Positions 26,103 through 34,702 are shown, numbered from the stretch's first letter. The stretch: DNA of 59,184 nt from Caulobacter sp. (GCA_028291055.1 JAQGIP010000052.1:1-59184); one strand, 5' to 3'. Notes: generated by a model from the letters alone, not told the origin. Translations and numbers: made by a program.

Positions 26103-26564
26103 TTAGCGGTGCGTCGCGGGCGGGCAGGCCGGCGTCTGGTCCGGGTCGCCCAGCCCGTCTTCACGCTCGACCTCGACGCAATCGCTCGTCACGAAGGGTT
26201 GCGGTCCCACGCCGGGCCCGACCGGCCCCGCGCCGTAGTAGCCGCGACGGTCGCTCTTGGTCTGGCTGAAGGCAACGCCCGCTTCGCCGCGATCACCGAT
26301 GGGGCCGCTCAGGGCGACATAGCCGCTGCGGTAGCCTCCCGTGCCCACGGCCACGCCGACCTCGCCATGGATACGCCGGTCAGGACCCGCATCGCGGACC
26401 GGACCAGCCGCGTCGCCGCGTCCGATCTCGGTCGGCGTATTGTCCGTTTGAACGGTGACGGGCGCGCTCGCGCCATTGCTGGTCGAGACCGCCTCGTCCG
26501 CCAGGGCGAGCGCCGGGCTCAGGGCGGCGGCGAGGGCGATAAGCAGGGCATGGGACAAGCGCAT
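26103..26564 (-). CDS. Secreted small hypothetical protein
   Basis: 153 residues with a clear signal peptide (MRLSHALLIALAAALSPALA, cleavage before DEAVS). The mature part is polar and Gly-rich, with IHGEVGVAVGTGGYRSGYVA followed by a GEAGVAFSQTKSDRR stretch that could be two beta strands, and two cysteines near the C-terminus. I do not recognise the family. It ends 5 bp from the convergent gltB stop and heads towards it, and is followed upstream by two other secreted-protein genes on the same strand. Confidence 0.6.
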   Translation of the reverse strand: MRLSHALLIALAAALSPALALADEAVSTSNGASAPVTVQTDNTPTEIGRGDAAGPVRDAGPDRRIHGEVGVAVGTGGYRSGYVALSGPIGDRGEAGVAFSQTKSDRRGYYGAGPVGPGVGPQPFVTSDCVEVEREDGLGDPDQTPACPPATHR

Positions 26565-26621
26565 GAGGCACCATAGCTCAGGGCCGCCATGAAATTATGG
26601 CCGCCCTGTTGCCGTCTCGTA

Positions 26622-27113
26622 TCAGGGCTTGGTCGTAGGCGAGAGGGTGTAGCTGTCGGCGACCACCAGCGTCAGGATCGCCTGCTTTGCGTCCCCGGCG
26701 ACGGGCGCCAGGCGCATGACGCCCGATGGCGTTCCGAGCATCACCGATCCGTCGGCGCCGGGGGTGAGCGCGAAGCGGTTGGGCTTCTTCTGGCCGCCGA
26801 CCAGCACCTCGACCACGGGGCCGTTCTTGCCCCAGCCGGCGAACCGATAGTCCACGCTCGAGGTGACGCCACCGTCCGTCGTGAAGGAGGCGCTCACAAA
26901 CACCTCTCCGGCCGCCAGGGCTCCGTCCGGCAGGCGCTTGCCGGGCATGTTGATCCTGGAGTCCATCGGAAGCGCCAGGCCGCTGATCACCATGCTCCTC
27001 ACCCCTTCCACCATCGGCCGCGCCGCCGGCGGGGCGTCCGGTCCGGCCAGGGCGGCGGCGGGAAGCAGCGCCGCCATCAGGGCTAGGGCGGCCAGGGTGC
27101 GGCGCGGAACCAT
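26622..27113 (-). CDS. Secreted hypothetical protein, paralogue of 27192-27950
   Basis: 163 residues with signal peptide (MVPRRTLAALALMAALLPAA, cleavage near ALA-GP). The C-terminal half, FAGWGKNGPVVEVLVGG ... TPGADGSVMLGTPSGVMRL, aligns with the end of the neighbouring gene, so the two share a domain of ~75 residues. I chose ATG at 27111-27113 with GAGAGG upstream. No known family recognised; all-beta by appearance. 78 bp separates it from the paralogue on the same strand. Confidence 0.62.
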   Translation of the reverse strand: MVPRRTLAALALMAALLPAAALAGPDAPPAARPMVEGVRSMVISGLALPMDSRINMPGKRLPDGALAAGEVFVSASFTTDGGVTSSVDYRFAGWGKNGPVVEVLVGGQKKPNRFALTPGADGSVMLGTPSGVMRLAPVAGDAKQAILTLVVADSYTLSPTTKP

Positions 27114-27191
27114 CGTAAACCTCTCGAACAGGACGAAGGCGCGATCATCGCGCGCGCCCGGCGGTAATTCAATCAAGGGTGGGCGGCCCGG

Positions 27192-27950
27192 TCAGGGGCC
27201 GGTGGTGACCTGAGTGACCCGGGCGCGGGTAGGATCGCCCGGGGTCGGCGTGATCCGCAGGACGCCGCTGGGCGTGCGCAGCAGGGCCGAGCCGTCCGCC
27301 CCCCGCGACAGGCGCAGGGGCTCGGCGGGCAGGCCTCCCGCGCGGATGTTGACCACCACGTCGTCGCGGCCCCAGCCGCTGAACACATATTCGACCCTGA
27401 TCTCGCCCCCCAGATCGACCGGTTTGTCGTCGATCCTGGCCTTGGTGGCCATGTTGGGCGGTCCGTTGGCGGGCGCCCAGCCATGGAAGAGATAGGGGTT
27501 GGCGTTGTCTGGACCGATGAGGGAGGCGCCGGGGAAGACGCCCAGGCACAGGGTCTCGCGCCTGCCTCCCGCCTTCTTGGGCAGGAAGCACCAGAATTCC
27601 CCATGTGGCGTGGGGATGCCCGACACCGGCCTGCCGCCGCGCGTCACGCTATAGGCGGCCGCGCCCAGATAGATGGCGGGCGAGCCAGCCGGGGCCAGCA
27701 CCCCGCGCACCCAATAGCCTCTGCCGGTGACATCCTCCGTGAGGATGCCGGTGCGGGCGAAGGCCAGCGGCGCGCTGGCGATGACGGCCCCCCGGCCCGC
27801 CTCCCCGTCGGCCATATGATCGCCCGGCCCGGCGAAACGGACGGACGGGGGCAGGTCGAGGCCGGTGGCCGGGCTTTCGGCCGCCGGGGCCGCGCCGATA
27901 CAGAGGAGCGCCGCCGCAAGGCCGAGCAGGAGGGGTTTGAAGACACGCAT
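27192..27950 (-). CDS. Secreted hypothetical protein, paralogue of 26622-27113
   Basis: 252 residues from ATG 27948-27950 with a signal peptide (MRVFKPLLLGLAAALLCIGA, cleavage near APA-AE). The first ~150 residues are unique, with a CFLPKKAGGRRETLCLG segment holding two cysteines. The C-terminus, FSGWGRDDVVVNIRAGG ... SRGADGSALLRTPSGVLRI, matches the adjacent 163-residue protein. Function unknown; export to the periplasm or outside is inferred from the signal peptide. Confidence 0.62.
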   Translation of the reverse strand: MRVFKPLLLGLAAALLCIGAAPAAESPATGLDLPPSVRFAGPGDHMADGEAGRGAVIASAPLAFARTGILTEDVTGRGYWVRGVLAPAGSPAIYLGAAAYSVTRGGRPVSGIPTPHGEFWCFLPKKAGGRRETLCLGVFPGASLIGPDNANPYLFHGWAPANGPPNMATKARIDDKPVDLGGEIRVEYVFSGWGRDDVVVNIRAGGLPAEPLRLSRGADGSALLRTPSGVLRITPTPGDPTRARVTQVTTGP

Positions 27951-28016
27951 CGCCAACTCTTAGCGCGCAATTTTTACGCGCAAAAGGCCGCTCTGCATCC
28001 GACCTGGAGTGTGCCG

Positions 28017-29168
28017 TCAGGCCGTAGGCGCCGGCCCGACATAGCGGGCCCGCGGCCGGATCAGCTGGCCGGTCTGCACCTGCTCCACCGCATGGGCCAG
28101 CCAGCCGGCGGTGCGCGCCACCGCGAACAGGGCGAAGGGCGCATCGTCGGGCAGCTTCAACCCGTCGGCCATGGCCACCAGGGCGAAGTCGATGTTGGCG
28201 GCGTGGCCGGTGGAGGCCTCCACGGTCCGGCGCAACGCGGCCAGGTCGCCCGGCGGGGCGAAGGCGTCCAGCAGGGCTTCGGCGCGGGGATCGCCGGTGG
28301 GATAGAGGGGATGTCCGAAGCCCGGCACGGGCGCGCCGCGCGCCAATCGCCCGGCCACGGTGGCCTCCGGCCCGATGCGGCGGCTCTCCTCGATCAGGTT
28401 CCAGACCCGCGCCGCCATGCCGCCGTGCAGGGGGCCGGACAAGGCGGCCAGCCCCGCCAGCGCGGAGGCCGCCAGAGAGGCGCCGGTCGACGCCGCGACC
28501 CTGGCCGCGAAGGTGGAGGCATTCAGCTCGTGGTCGGCCAACAGCACCAGGGCGCGGCGGATCAGGTCGGCGCCGGCCGGGTCGCAGCCCCAGGTCTCGG
28601 CGATGCGGGCATGGATCGCGCCCTTGGCCACCTGGCCGCACACCGCGTCGGCGGCGGCGTCCAGCAGGCCCGCCGCCTCCAGCGCCAACGCCAGTCCGGC
28701 GCGGCCGCGCGCCGGCGGGTCTTCGCCGGCTCGGGTGGCCAGGGTCAGGAACAGGCGCGCGCGCATCGTCTCCGCCGCCGGGGGTTCCCGCCGCGCCCCC
28801 TTCAGCGCCCCGCCATGACCGCCGCGCAACAGCCGCGCCACGCCTTCCAGGCTCTCGGTTTCGGCCAGGTCGGCCGCATCCTGGCCCCGGTAGAACAGCA
28901 TCCCGCCCGACACCGTGGTGATGGCGCTGGTCAGCACCGGCTCGCCCCAGGCGATGGCGCCTTCCGCCACCTCGGCGGCCTTGCGGCCCCGGCCCTTGCG
29001 GCCTGCCAGCTCAGCCACATCGGCCGCGCGGTAGCGGCTGCGGCGAGGATCGGCGGGGTCGGCGGCGGCGGCGATCCGGCCCCGGCTGACATAGGCGTAG
29101 AGGGTCTGAGGCCGCACGCCGAGCTGCGACATCGCCTCCTCGGCCGAGAGCCATTCGGTCTGGTTCAT
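28017..29168 (-). CDS. Citrate synthase-fold protein with N-terminal DNA-binding domain
   Basis: 383 residues. Residues 1-55 look like an excisionase/MerR-type winged helix (WLSAEEAMSQLGVRPQTLYA, then YVSRGRI and RYRAADVAELAG). Residues ~75-383 are a citrate synthase domain: DHELNASTF, GPLHGG with His248, GFGHPLY with His286, DPRAEALL and NIDF with Asp327, so the catalytic His-His-Asp set is present. Family members with this fusion occur in proteobacteria; whether they are enzymes, regulators or both is not known to me. Divergent from a second citrate synthase gene 76 bp away, which suggests that it regulates or partners it. Confidence 0.82.
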   Translation of the reverse strand: MNQTEWLSAEEAMSQLGVRPQTLYAYVSRGRIAAAADPADPRRSRYRAADVAELAGRKGRGRKAAEVAEGAIAWGEPVLTSAITTVSGGMLFYRGQDAADLAETESLEGVARLLRGGHGGALKGARREPPAAETMRARLFLTLATRAGEDPPARGRAGLALALEAAGLLDAAADAVCGQVAKGAIHARIAETWGCDPAGADLIRRALVLLADHELNASTFAARVAASTGASLAASALAGLAALSGPLHGGMAARVWNLIEESRRIGPEATVAGRLARGAPVPGFGHPLYPTGDPRAEALLDAFAPPGDLAALRRTVEASTGHAANIDFALVAMADGLKLPDDAPFALFAVARTAGWLAHAVEQVQTGQLIRPRARYVGPAPTA

Positions 29169-29244
29169 TGATTGATTCAGTTGATCAAGATTGACGGCAT
29201 TGAGCGTCGGCGCAATGTCTCATCACGTCAAGAGGAGAAAAGAC
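29169..29244. promoter_or_regulatory. Divergent promoter region with TTGATCAA palindrome
   Basis: This 76-bp interval separates the divergent citrate synthase-fold genes. It contains the perfect palindrome TTGATCAA (29181-29188) flanked by TTGATT/GATTGA-like repeats (29168-29194) immediately beside the HTH-fusion start. This is a plausible autoregulatory operator. A GANTC (CcrM-type) site, GATTC, is at 29174-29178. Confidence 0.45.
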
Positions 29245-30330
29245 ATGTCCGATGGACTTGAAGGCGTCGTCGCCGCGGACACCGTGTTGTCGGAAGTGGA
29301 CGGTCAGAACGGCCGCCTGATCATCCGGGGCTATCCGGTCGAGGACCTGAGCGGCCATACCCGCTTCGAAGAGGTGGCCGGCCTGCTGCTGGACGGCTTC
29401 TTCGAGGACCTGCCGTCCGACCTGACCGCCGACCTGGGCCGCGCCCGGGCCGAGGTATTCGCCGAGGTCTCGGCCCTGGATGTGGGCCTGCTGGCCCGCC
29501 AACCCATTGAAATCATGCGCTCGCTCACCGCGCGGCTGGCGGACGGCGACGATCTGGCCACCGCGCTGCGGTTGATCGCGGCCCCCGCCGTCTTCACCGC
29601 CGCCGCCGTCCGCGCCCAGGCCGGCCAGCCGCCCGTCGCGCCCGACCCCGACCTCGGTCATGCCGCCGATATCCTGCGCATGCTGCGCGGCCATACCGCT
29701 GGCTTAAGGGAATCCGCCGCCCTGGACGCCTATCTGGTCACCGTCTGTGACCATGGCCTCAACGCCTCGACCTTCGCCGCCCGCGTGGTGGCCTCCACCC
29801 AGGCCGGCCTGACCTCCGCCGTGCTGGCGGGGATCAGCGCGCTCAAGGGCCCGCTACACGGCGGCGCGCCAGGACCGGTCATCGACATGCTCAATGAGAT
29901 CGGCACACCGGAGAACGCCCGCGCCTGGATCGAGAACGCCCTCGACCACGGCGAGCGGCTGATGGGCTTCGGCCACCGCATCTACAAGGTCCGCGACCCC
30001 CGCGCCGACGCCCTGAAACGCGCCATCACCCTGGTGGGCGAGGGCTCCAACACCCTGCCCGGCCGGCTGGCCTTCGCCCAGGCCGTGGAACAGGCGGTGC
30101 TGACCATCCTGCGCGAGCGCAAGCCCAACCGGCCGCTCGACGTGAATGTGGAATTCTACACCGCCCTGTTGCTGGAGGCCCTGGCCATCCCGCCCGCCGC
30201 CTTCACCTGCGTCTTCGCCATGGGCCGCGTCGCCGGCTGGATCGCCCATGCCCGCGAACAGCTTATCGGCGGCCGTCTGATCCGGCCCCAGTCACGCTAC
30301 ATCGGGCCCATGCCGAGGGCTGCGGCTTAA
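29245..30330 (+). CDS. Citrate synthase / 2-methylcitrate synthase family enzyme
   Basis: 361 residues, condensing acetyl-CoA (or propionyl-CoA) with oxaloacetate. The catalytic histidines are His205 (KGPLHGG) and His244 (GFGHRIYKVRDPRA); the usual Asp of the NVDFY motif is Glu303 here (NVEFY). The compact length fits the short CitA/PrpC-like branch rather than the ~430-residue GltA type, so a separate main citrate synthase elsewhere is likely. ATG 29245 follows AAGAGGAGAAAAG. It lacks the DNA-binding domain of its divergent neighbour. Confidence 0.88.
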   Translation: MSDGLEGVVAADTVLSEVDGQNGRLIIRGYPVEDLSGHTRFEEVAGLLLDGFFEDLPSDLTADLGRARAEVFAEVSALDVGLLARQPIEIMRSLTARLADGDDLATALRLIAAPAVFTAAAVRAQAGQPPVAPDPDLGHAADILRMLRGHTAGLRESAALDAYLVTVCDHGLNASTFAARVVASTQAGLTSAVLAGISALKGPLHGGAPGPVIDMLNEIGTPENARAWIENALDHGERLMGFGHRIYKVRDPRADALKRAITLVGEGSNTLPGRLAFAQAVEQAVLTILRERKPNRPLDVNVEFYTALLLEALAIPPAAFTCVFAMGRVAGWIAHAREQLIGGRLIRPQSRYIGPMPRAAA

Positions 30331-30693
30331 GGTCCGTACGTAATTGAAAGCACTGCCCTAAATCCATCCGCTCATCCTCGCGCACGCGCGGGTCCAGGCC
30401 TTTTCGCAAGAGCCGGAATGAACTGCTGACTGGGCGGGAAGCGAAGCGGAAGCCCCAGGTCGGCTCCCGTTCGTGTAGGCGCGCAGCGCCGTTCGTGTGG
30501 TTCGTGTTCAACCCTTGCCGCGCTTGCGGCCGACCTAAACGCCGCGAGATTTTGACACGAACCACACGAACCACACGAACGGGCCGAGCCGAGAGCGCCT
30601 TCACTTCGTACTGACCGGCACGGTGGGTTTTCGACCACAGCGAAAAGCATTCCGCTATTCCAACGGTCCAGGCCTTTGCGGCCTTATGGGCGC
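30331..30693. other. Non-coding interval with short repeats
   Basis: About 360 bp without a convincing gene between the citrate synthase and an acidic hypothetical. It contains the GTTCGTGTG repeat cluster listed separately. Near each end there is a related stretch: GGTCCAGGCCTTTTCGC near 30390 and GGTCCAGGCCTTTGCGGCC near 30664. I see no clear promoter or RNA gene. Confidence 0.5.
30469..30580. repeat. Cluster of 9-bp GTTCGTGTG / ACACGAACC repeats in inverted arrangement
   Basis: On the left, GTTCGTGTA near 30469 and GTTCGTGTG-GTTCGTGT at 30491-30507; on the right, three tandem units ACACGAACC at 30555-30563, 30564-30572 and 30573-30580. The 17-nt segments 30491-30507 and 30555-30571 are perfect inverted copies and could form a long hairpin. 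Repeats of this type recur in intergenic DNA of related bacteria as far as I recall. Confidence 0.7.
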
Positions 30694-31410
30694 ATGTCCA
30701 TCGGCCCCAACATCACCCCGACAACGGTCCCGACCCCTGGCGCCTCCCGCCCGGATGCCGCCGCCGCGTGGAGCGAACGCCGGCTGGCGATCCTGTCCGA
30801 ACTGGCGGAAGCGGGTCTTGAGATCGCCCTGGCACTGAAGTCCCGGATCGTCGGGACGGCGGCGGCGGAGCCCGACGCGGACTCCGCCCGCGCCTGCGCC
30901 GACCTGGCCCGGGCCTTCGACCGCGCGTCGCGCGCCGTGCGCATGAGCATCGCCCTGCGAGACCGGGTGGCGAAGGAGGCCGCCGCTGGCGGCCACGCCG
31001 CGCGAACTGCCGCCGATGACGCCCGAACCCACCGCGCCGGCCGTGTGCGGCGCATCGTCGGGCGGATCGCCAAGGTCCGCTACACCGACCGCTACGTGCG
31101 TGAAGCCTTCGACAGCGAGGCCCGCGAGCGGCTCTACGACCGCGACATCACCGGCGATCTGAAAGCGCCGATCGGCGCCCTGGTCGCCCGGATCTGCGCC
31201 GACCTGGACCTGTCGCCCCGCTGGACGGCGATGGCGCAAGAAGCCTGGGCCCAGGAAGAGATCAATGAGCGCCCGCCGGGCTCGCCCTACGCGGCCTGGC
31301 CTGACCTGCCCCCCGACGAGCCCGATCCGGAGCCCGAGTTCTGGGACGATGACGACGATTTCGAGGACGAAGAAGACGAGCCGGATGACCCCGGAGGGGG
31401 CGACCCCTAG
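30694..31410 (+). CDS. Hypothetical protein with acidic C-terminal tail
   Basis: 238 residues, no signal peptide or membrane segment. The middle is a long Ala/Arg-rich helical region (ERRLAILSELAEAGLEIALA, ARAFDRASRAVRMSIALRD, HRAGRVRRIVGRIAKVRY), then VREAFDSEARERLYDRDI, and a very acidic C-terminus (WDDDDDFEDEEDEPDD). I do not recognise a family; the helical core could bind protein or nucleic acid. ATG 30694 is used; an in-frame ATG at 30676 is possible. It is flanked on both sides by repeat-bearing intergenic DNA. Confidence 0.6.
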   Translation: MSIGPNITPTTVPTPGASRPDAAAAWSERRLAILSELAEAGLEIALALKSRIVGTAAAEPDADSARACADLARAFDRASRAVRMSIALRDRVAKEAAAGGHAARTAADDARTHRAGRVRRIVGRIAKVRYTDRYVREAFDSEARERLYDRDITGDLKAPIGALVARICADLDLSPRWTAMAQEAWAQEEINERPPGSPYAAWPDLPPDEPDPEPEFWDDDDDFEDEEDEPDDPGGGDP

Positions 31411-31840
31411 GCAGAGCGATATTCAGAGGCCTGGCGGAAGCGTCGTGGTTTCATCAGGGGCCGTGGGCTGCCTTGGAGTCAGCCTGGGCTCGGAGGGAAG
31501 AGAAGGGTAGGGGAGAAGAGGAAGATGTCCGGGAAGCCGACGGTCCGAATCGCCGCTGGCGGACGAATCGCGCGAAGCGCGCAGGACAATCCCGGACCTG
31601 GTGGCCCAGGCTTAGACTCGCCCTCCACGCAGCCTCTTCCTCTTCTCCCCTACCCTTCTCTTCCTTCCAGGCCCAATGCGGACTCACCCCATCACCGCCG
31701 CCGGTGACCCGCGCAAACCCGAACGTCGATCCGCCCCAGCCCTGTCAGGCGAGTGGACGCCCGGTCCGCCGTCCGACAACGCTCCACCCGAGAGTCGTTC
31801 GCGCTGGGGCGGCGCGCGCTCTGCGGGTAGAAAGGCAGCG
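31411..31840. other. Non-coding interval holding an inverted-repeat element
   Basis: 430 bp without a supported gene upstream of the cation efflux gene. About 170 bp of it is the element at 31496-31664. The last ~175 bp probably carries the promoter of the efflux gene, but I see no convincing -35/-10 pair. Confidence 0.5.
31496..31664. repeat. 169-bp element with perfect 30-bp terminal inverted repeats
   Basis: Purine-rich arm 31496-31525 (GGAAGAGAAGGGTAGGGGAG...) is exactly complementary to pyrimidine-rich arm 31635-31664. Nested inside are a second inverted pair GTCCGGGA (31527-31534) / TCCCGGAC (31590-31597) and a small hairpin GCGCG-AAG-CGCGC (31570-31582). No ORF. The form is that of a non-autonomous MITE-like or REP-type element. 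Confidence 0.8.
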
Positions 31841-32845
31841 ATGAACACCGCCGCCTACAGCCTGCCGCCCGCCGAGGCCGCCGCCCTCACCCGCCGCATC
31901 ACCCTGTTGTCGGTGGCGGTCGCGGCGGTGCTGATCGCGGTCAAGCTGGCGGCCTTCGTGGCCAGCGGGTCGGTCGCGTTGATGGCGTCGCTGGCCGATT
32001 CCAGCCTCGATCTGGTGGCGTCGCTGATCACCTTCTTCGCGGTGCGCTACGCCGCCGCGCCGCCCGACAACGAGCACCGCTACGGCCACGGCAAGGCCGA
32101 GGCCTTCGCCAGCCTGATCCAGGGCGGCCTGGTGTTCGCCTCCGCCGCGCTGATCGGCCAGGAGGCCATCCGCCGGCTCATGCATCCCGCGCCGATGGGC
32201 GACGGCGCCTGGGCGATCGGCGCGATGGCGGTCTCCACCGTGCTGACCAGCGGCCTGATCGTGGCCCAGGGCCGGGTGCTGAAACAGACGGGCTCGGTGG
32301 CCGTGTCGGGCGACCGCGCCCACTATGCCGCCGACCTGGCCTCCAACGTCGTGGCCCTGATCGGCATCGCCGTGGCCGCCGCCACCGGCTTCGCGGCCGC
32401 CGACGCCCTGGCCGGCATCGCGGTGGCGGCCTGGCTGGTCTGGGGCGCGATCAGCGTCTTCCGCGAATCCTCCAGCCAGCTGATGGACCACGAACTGCCG
32501 GCCGAGGCCCGCGCCCGCATCCTGGCCCTGATGACGCAGGACCCCCGCATCGAGGGCGTCCACCAGCTGCGCACCCGCGCGGCCGGGCCGGTGGTGCATA
32601 TGCAGATGCACGCCGACCTCGCCCCCGACCTCAGCCTGGAAGACGCCCACACCGTGATCGTCGCCGCCGAAAACCGGGTGCTGGCGGTGTTTCCCGCCGC
32701 CGACATCATCATCCACGCCGATCCGCATGGCCGCGCCGCGCCGCACGGCGGAGCCTTCGCCGAGGCCAATGCCGAGCCGGAAGACGACGCCGCCCCGCAA
32801 CCGCCTCAAATCGCGTCAAAAACGCCCGGCCCCGCAGCGCGGTAA
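31841..32845 (+). CDS. Cation diffusion facilitator (FieF-like) metal efflux transporter
   Basis: 334-residue inner-membrane metal/proton antiporter. Six membrane segments occupy about residues 20-215. The metal-site motifs are SLADSSLDLVASL in TM2 and DRAHYAADLASNVVAL in TM5 (paired Asp/His residues), with HRYGHGKAEAFASL between TM2 and TM3. The cytoplasmic CTD has HQLRTRAAGPVVHMQMH and IHADPHG. The DxxxD / HxxxD arrangement fits Fe/Zn-type FieF. ATG 31841 follows GAAAGG. The C-terminus carries a short acidic/proline-rich tail. Confidence 0.92.
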   Translation: MNTAAYSLPPAEAAALTRRITLLSVAVAAVLIAVKLAAFVASGSVALMASLADSSLDLVASLITFFAVRYAAAPPDNEHRYGHGKAEAFASLIQGGLVFASAALIGQEAIRRLMHPAPMGDGAWAIGAMAVSTVLTSGLIVAQGRVLKQTGSVAVSGDRAHYAADLASNVVALIGIAVAAATGFAAADALAGIAVAAWLVWGAISVFRESSSQLMDHELPAEARARILALMTQDPRIEGVHQLRTRAAGPVVHMQMHADLAPDLSLEDAHTVIVAAENRVLAVFPAADIIIHADPHGRAAPHGGAFAEANAEPEDDAAPQPPQIASKTPGPAAR

Positions 32846-32906
32846 ACGCGCCCTTAACGGCAATGCGCGCGTTGTGCGCGAATCGTTTCACATGTGACCA
32901 AACGCC

Positions 32907-33593
32907 ATGAGCGTCGACCGAACCCTCTACCACTTCCCCCTCGACCCCGCGTCGCGCCAGGTCCGCCTGGCGCTGGGCGAGAAGCGCCTGCCGTTTTCCG
33001 ACGTCCCGGTGCGCTACTGGGAGCGTCCGCCGGAGTTCACCGCCCTCAACCCCTCGGGCGTCACCCCGGTGCTGGTGGAGATCCGTGGCGGCGTGCGGCT
33101 GGTGGTTTGCGAGAGCCGCGCCATCCTCGAGCACCTGGAAGAGCAGGAGCCGGAACCGGCGCTGCTGGGGCGTGAGCCGCCGGAACGGGCCGAGGCCAGG
33201 CGCCTGCTGCAATGGTTCGACCGCAAGTTCGAATTCGAGGTCGGCTCGCTGCTGCTGCACGAGAAGATGGAAAAGCGCCTGCTCGGCCTGGGCGCGCCCG
33301 ACCTGACCAATCTGCGCGCCGGCCGCGACGCCTTGCGCGGGCATCTGGCCTATATCGAGGGCCTGCTCGGCGAGCGCGACTGGATGGCCGGCAAGCGTCT
33401 CAGCCTCGCCGACTTCGCCGCGGCGGCCCAGCTGTCGGTGATCGACTATTTCGGCGACGTGCCGTGGCGCGACTATCCGGCGACCAAGACCTGGTACATG
33501 AAGCTGAAGTCGCGCCCCTGCTTCAGGCCCCTGCTGGGCGACCGTTGGCCGGGCCTCGCGCCGGCGGTCCACTATGTCGATCTCGACTTCTGA
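32907..33593 (+). CDS. Glutathione S-transferase family protein
   Basis: 228-residue GST. The N-terminal thioredoxin-like domain (1-80) has [30 protein letters not shown] and the glutathione gamma-glutamyl site [12 protein letters not shown]; the C-terminal helical domain includes [19 protein letters not shown], with the N-capping (S/T)xxD motif. Substrate unknown. It overlaps queG by 20 bp on the same strand, so they are cotranscribed. ATG 32907. Confidence 0.9.
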   Translation: MSVDRTLYHFPLDPASRQVRLALGEKRLPFSDVPVRYWERPPEFTALNPSGVTPVLVEIRGGVRLVVCESRAILEHLEEQEPEPALLGREPPERAEARRLLQWFDRKFEFEVGSLLLHEKMEKRLLGLGAPDLTNLRAGRDALRGHLAYIEGLLGERDWMAGKRLSLADFAAAAQLSVIDYFGDVPWRDYPATKTWYMKLKSRPCFRPLLGDRWPGLAPAVHYVDLDF

Positions 33594-34641
33594 CCCACGT
33601 GAAACATCGATCCGCGCCGAGGCGCTGAGGTTGGGTTTCGACGCCTGCGGTTTCGCCTCGGTGGAGGCCGCCTGGCCCGCCTCGGCTCGCCTGGCCCAGT
33701 TCGTGGCCGAGGGCCTGCACGGCCAGATGGACTGGATGGAGACCACGGCCGAACGCCGCGCCCATCCCCGCGCCATGTGGGACGGGGCCCGATCCGCCAT
33801 CGTGCTCGGCATGAACTACGGCCCCGACCACGATCCCCTGACCGCCCTGGACGACCGCACCGGCGCGGCCATCTCGGTCTATGCCCAGGGCGACGACTAC
33901 CATGAGGTGGTCAAGAAGCGGCTGAAGCTGCTGGCCGGCTGGGTCCAGCGGACCTTCGGCGGCGAGGTGAAGGTGTTCGTCGACACCGCGCCCTTGATGG
34001 AAAAGCCCCTGGCCCAACTGGCCGGCGTGGGCTGGCAGGGGCGTCACACCAACCTGGTGTCGCGGGCGTTCGGCTCCTGGCTCTTCCTGGGCTCGGTGCT
34101 GACCAGCCTGGAGCTGACCCCCGACGCGCCGGAAGCCGACCACTGCGGCTCCTGCCACGCCTGCCTCGACGTCTGCCCCACCGACGCCTTTCCGGCCCCC
34201 TACCGCCTCGATGCGCGGCGCTGCATCTCCTACCTGACCATCGAACACGCCGGCCCGATCCCCGAGGAATTCCGCGCCGCCATGGGCAACCGCATCTACG
34301 GCTGCGACGACTGCCTGGCCGTCTGCCCCTGGAACAAGTTCGCCCAGATGGCCAGCGAGCAGGCCTTCCATGCCCGCGAGACCCTTCTAGCGCCGCGCCT
34401 GGCGGACCTGGCCGCCCTGGACGACCCGTCGTTCAGGGCCATGTTCTCCAAGAGCCCCGTCAAGCGCATCGGCCGAGAGCGCTTCGTGCGCAATGTCCTC
34501 TACGCCATCGGCAATTCGGCAGACCCTGCCCTGGCGCCCAGCGCCCGGGCGCTGCTCGACGATCCGTCCGAGGTGGTGCGCGACGCGGCCGGGTGGGCCT
34601 TGGCGCGGCTGGCCGAACATCCGGCGCTGATTTCGCCGTAG
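33574..34641 (+). CDS. queG: Epoxyqueuosine reductase
   Basis: Last step of queuosine synthesis in tRNA: cobalamin- and Fe-S-dependent reduction of epoxyqueuosine. The ferredoxin-like motifs are [16 protein letters not shown] and [13 protein letters not shown], giving two 4Fe-4S clusters. [23 protein letters not shown] in two adjacent stretches (residues ~130-153) and [14 protein letters not shown] are QueG signatures, and a C-terminal HEAT-like tail ([24 protein letters not shown]) follows. 355 residues, normal. The start overlaps the end of the GST gene. Confidence 0.95.
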   Translation: MSISTSDPRETSIRAEALRLGFDACGFASVEAAWPASARLAQFVAEGLHGQMDWMETTAERRAHPRAMWDGARSAIVLGMNYGPDHDPLTALDDRTGAAISVYAQGDDYHEVVKKRLKLLAGWVQRTFGGEVKVFVDTAPLMEKPLAQLAGVGWQGRHTNLVSRAFGSWLFLGSVLTSLELTPDAPEADHCGSCHACLDVCPTDAFPAPYRLDARRCISYLTIEHAGPIPEEFRAAMGNRIYGCDDCLAVCPWNKFAQMASEQAFHARETLLAPRLADLAALDDPSFRAMFSKSPVKRIGRERFVRNVLYAIGNSADPALAPSARALLDDPSEVVRDAAGWALARLAEHPALISP

Positions 34642-34702
34642 CGGTGGCGCTTGGCGTGCGTCCGCCTATATCGGGTAGGCCGTATCGGCAGGGGGGCAGA
34701 TC

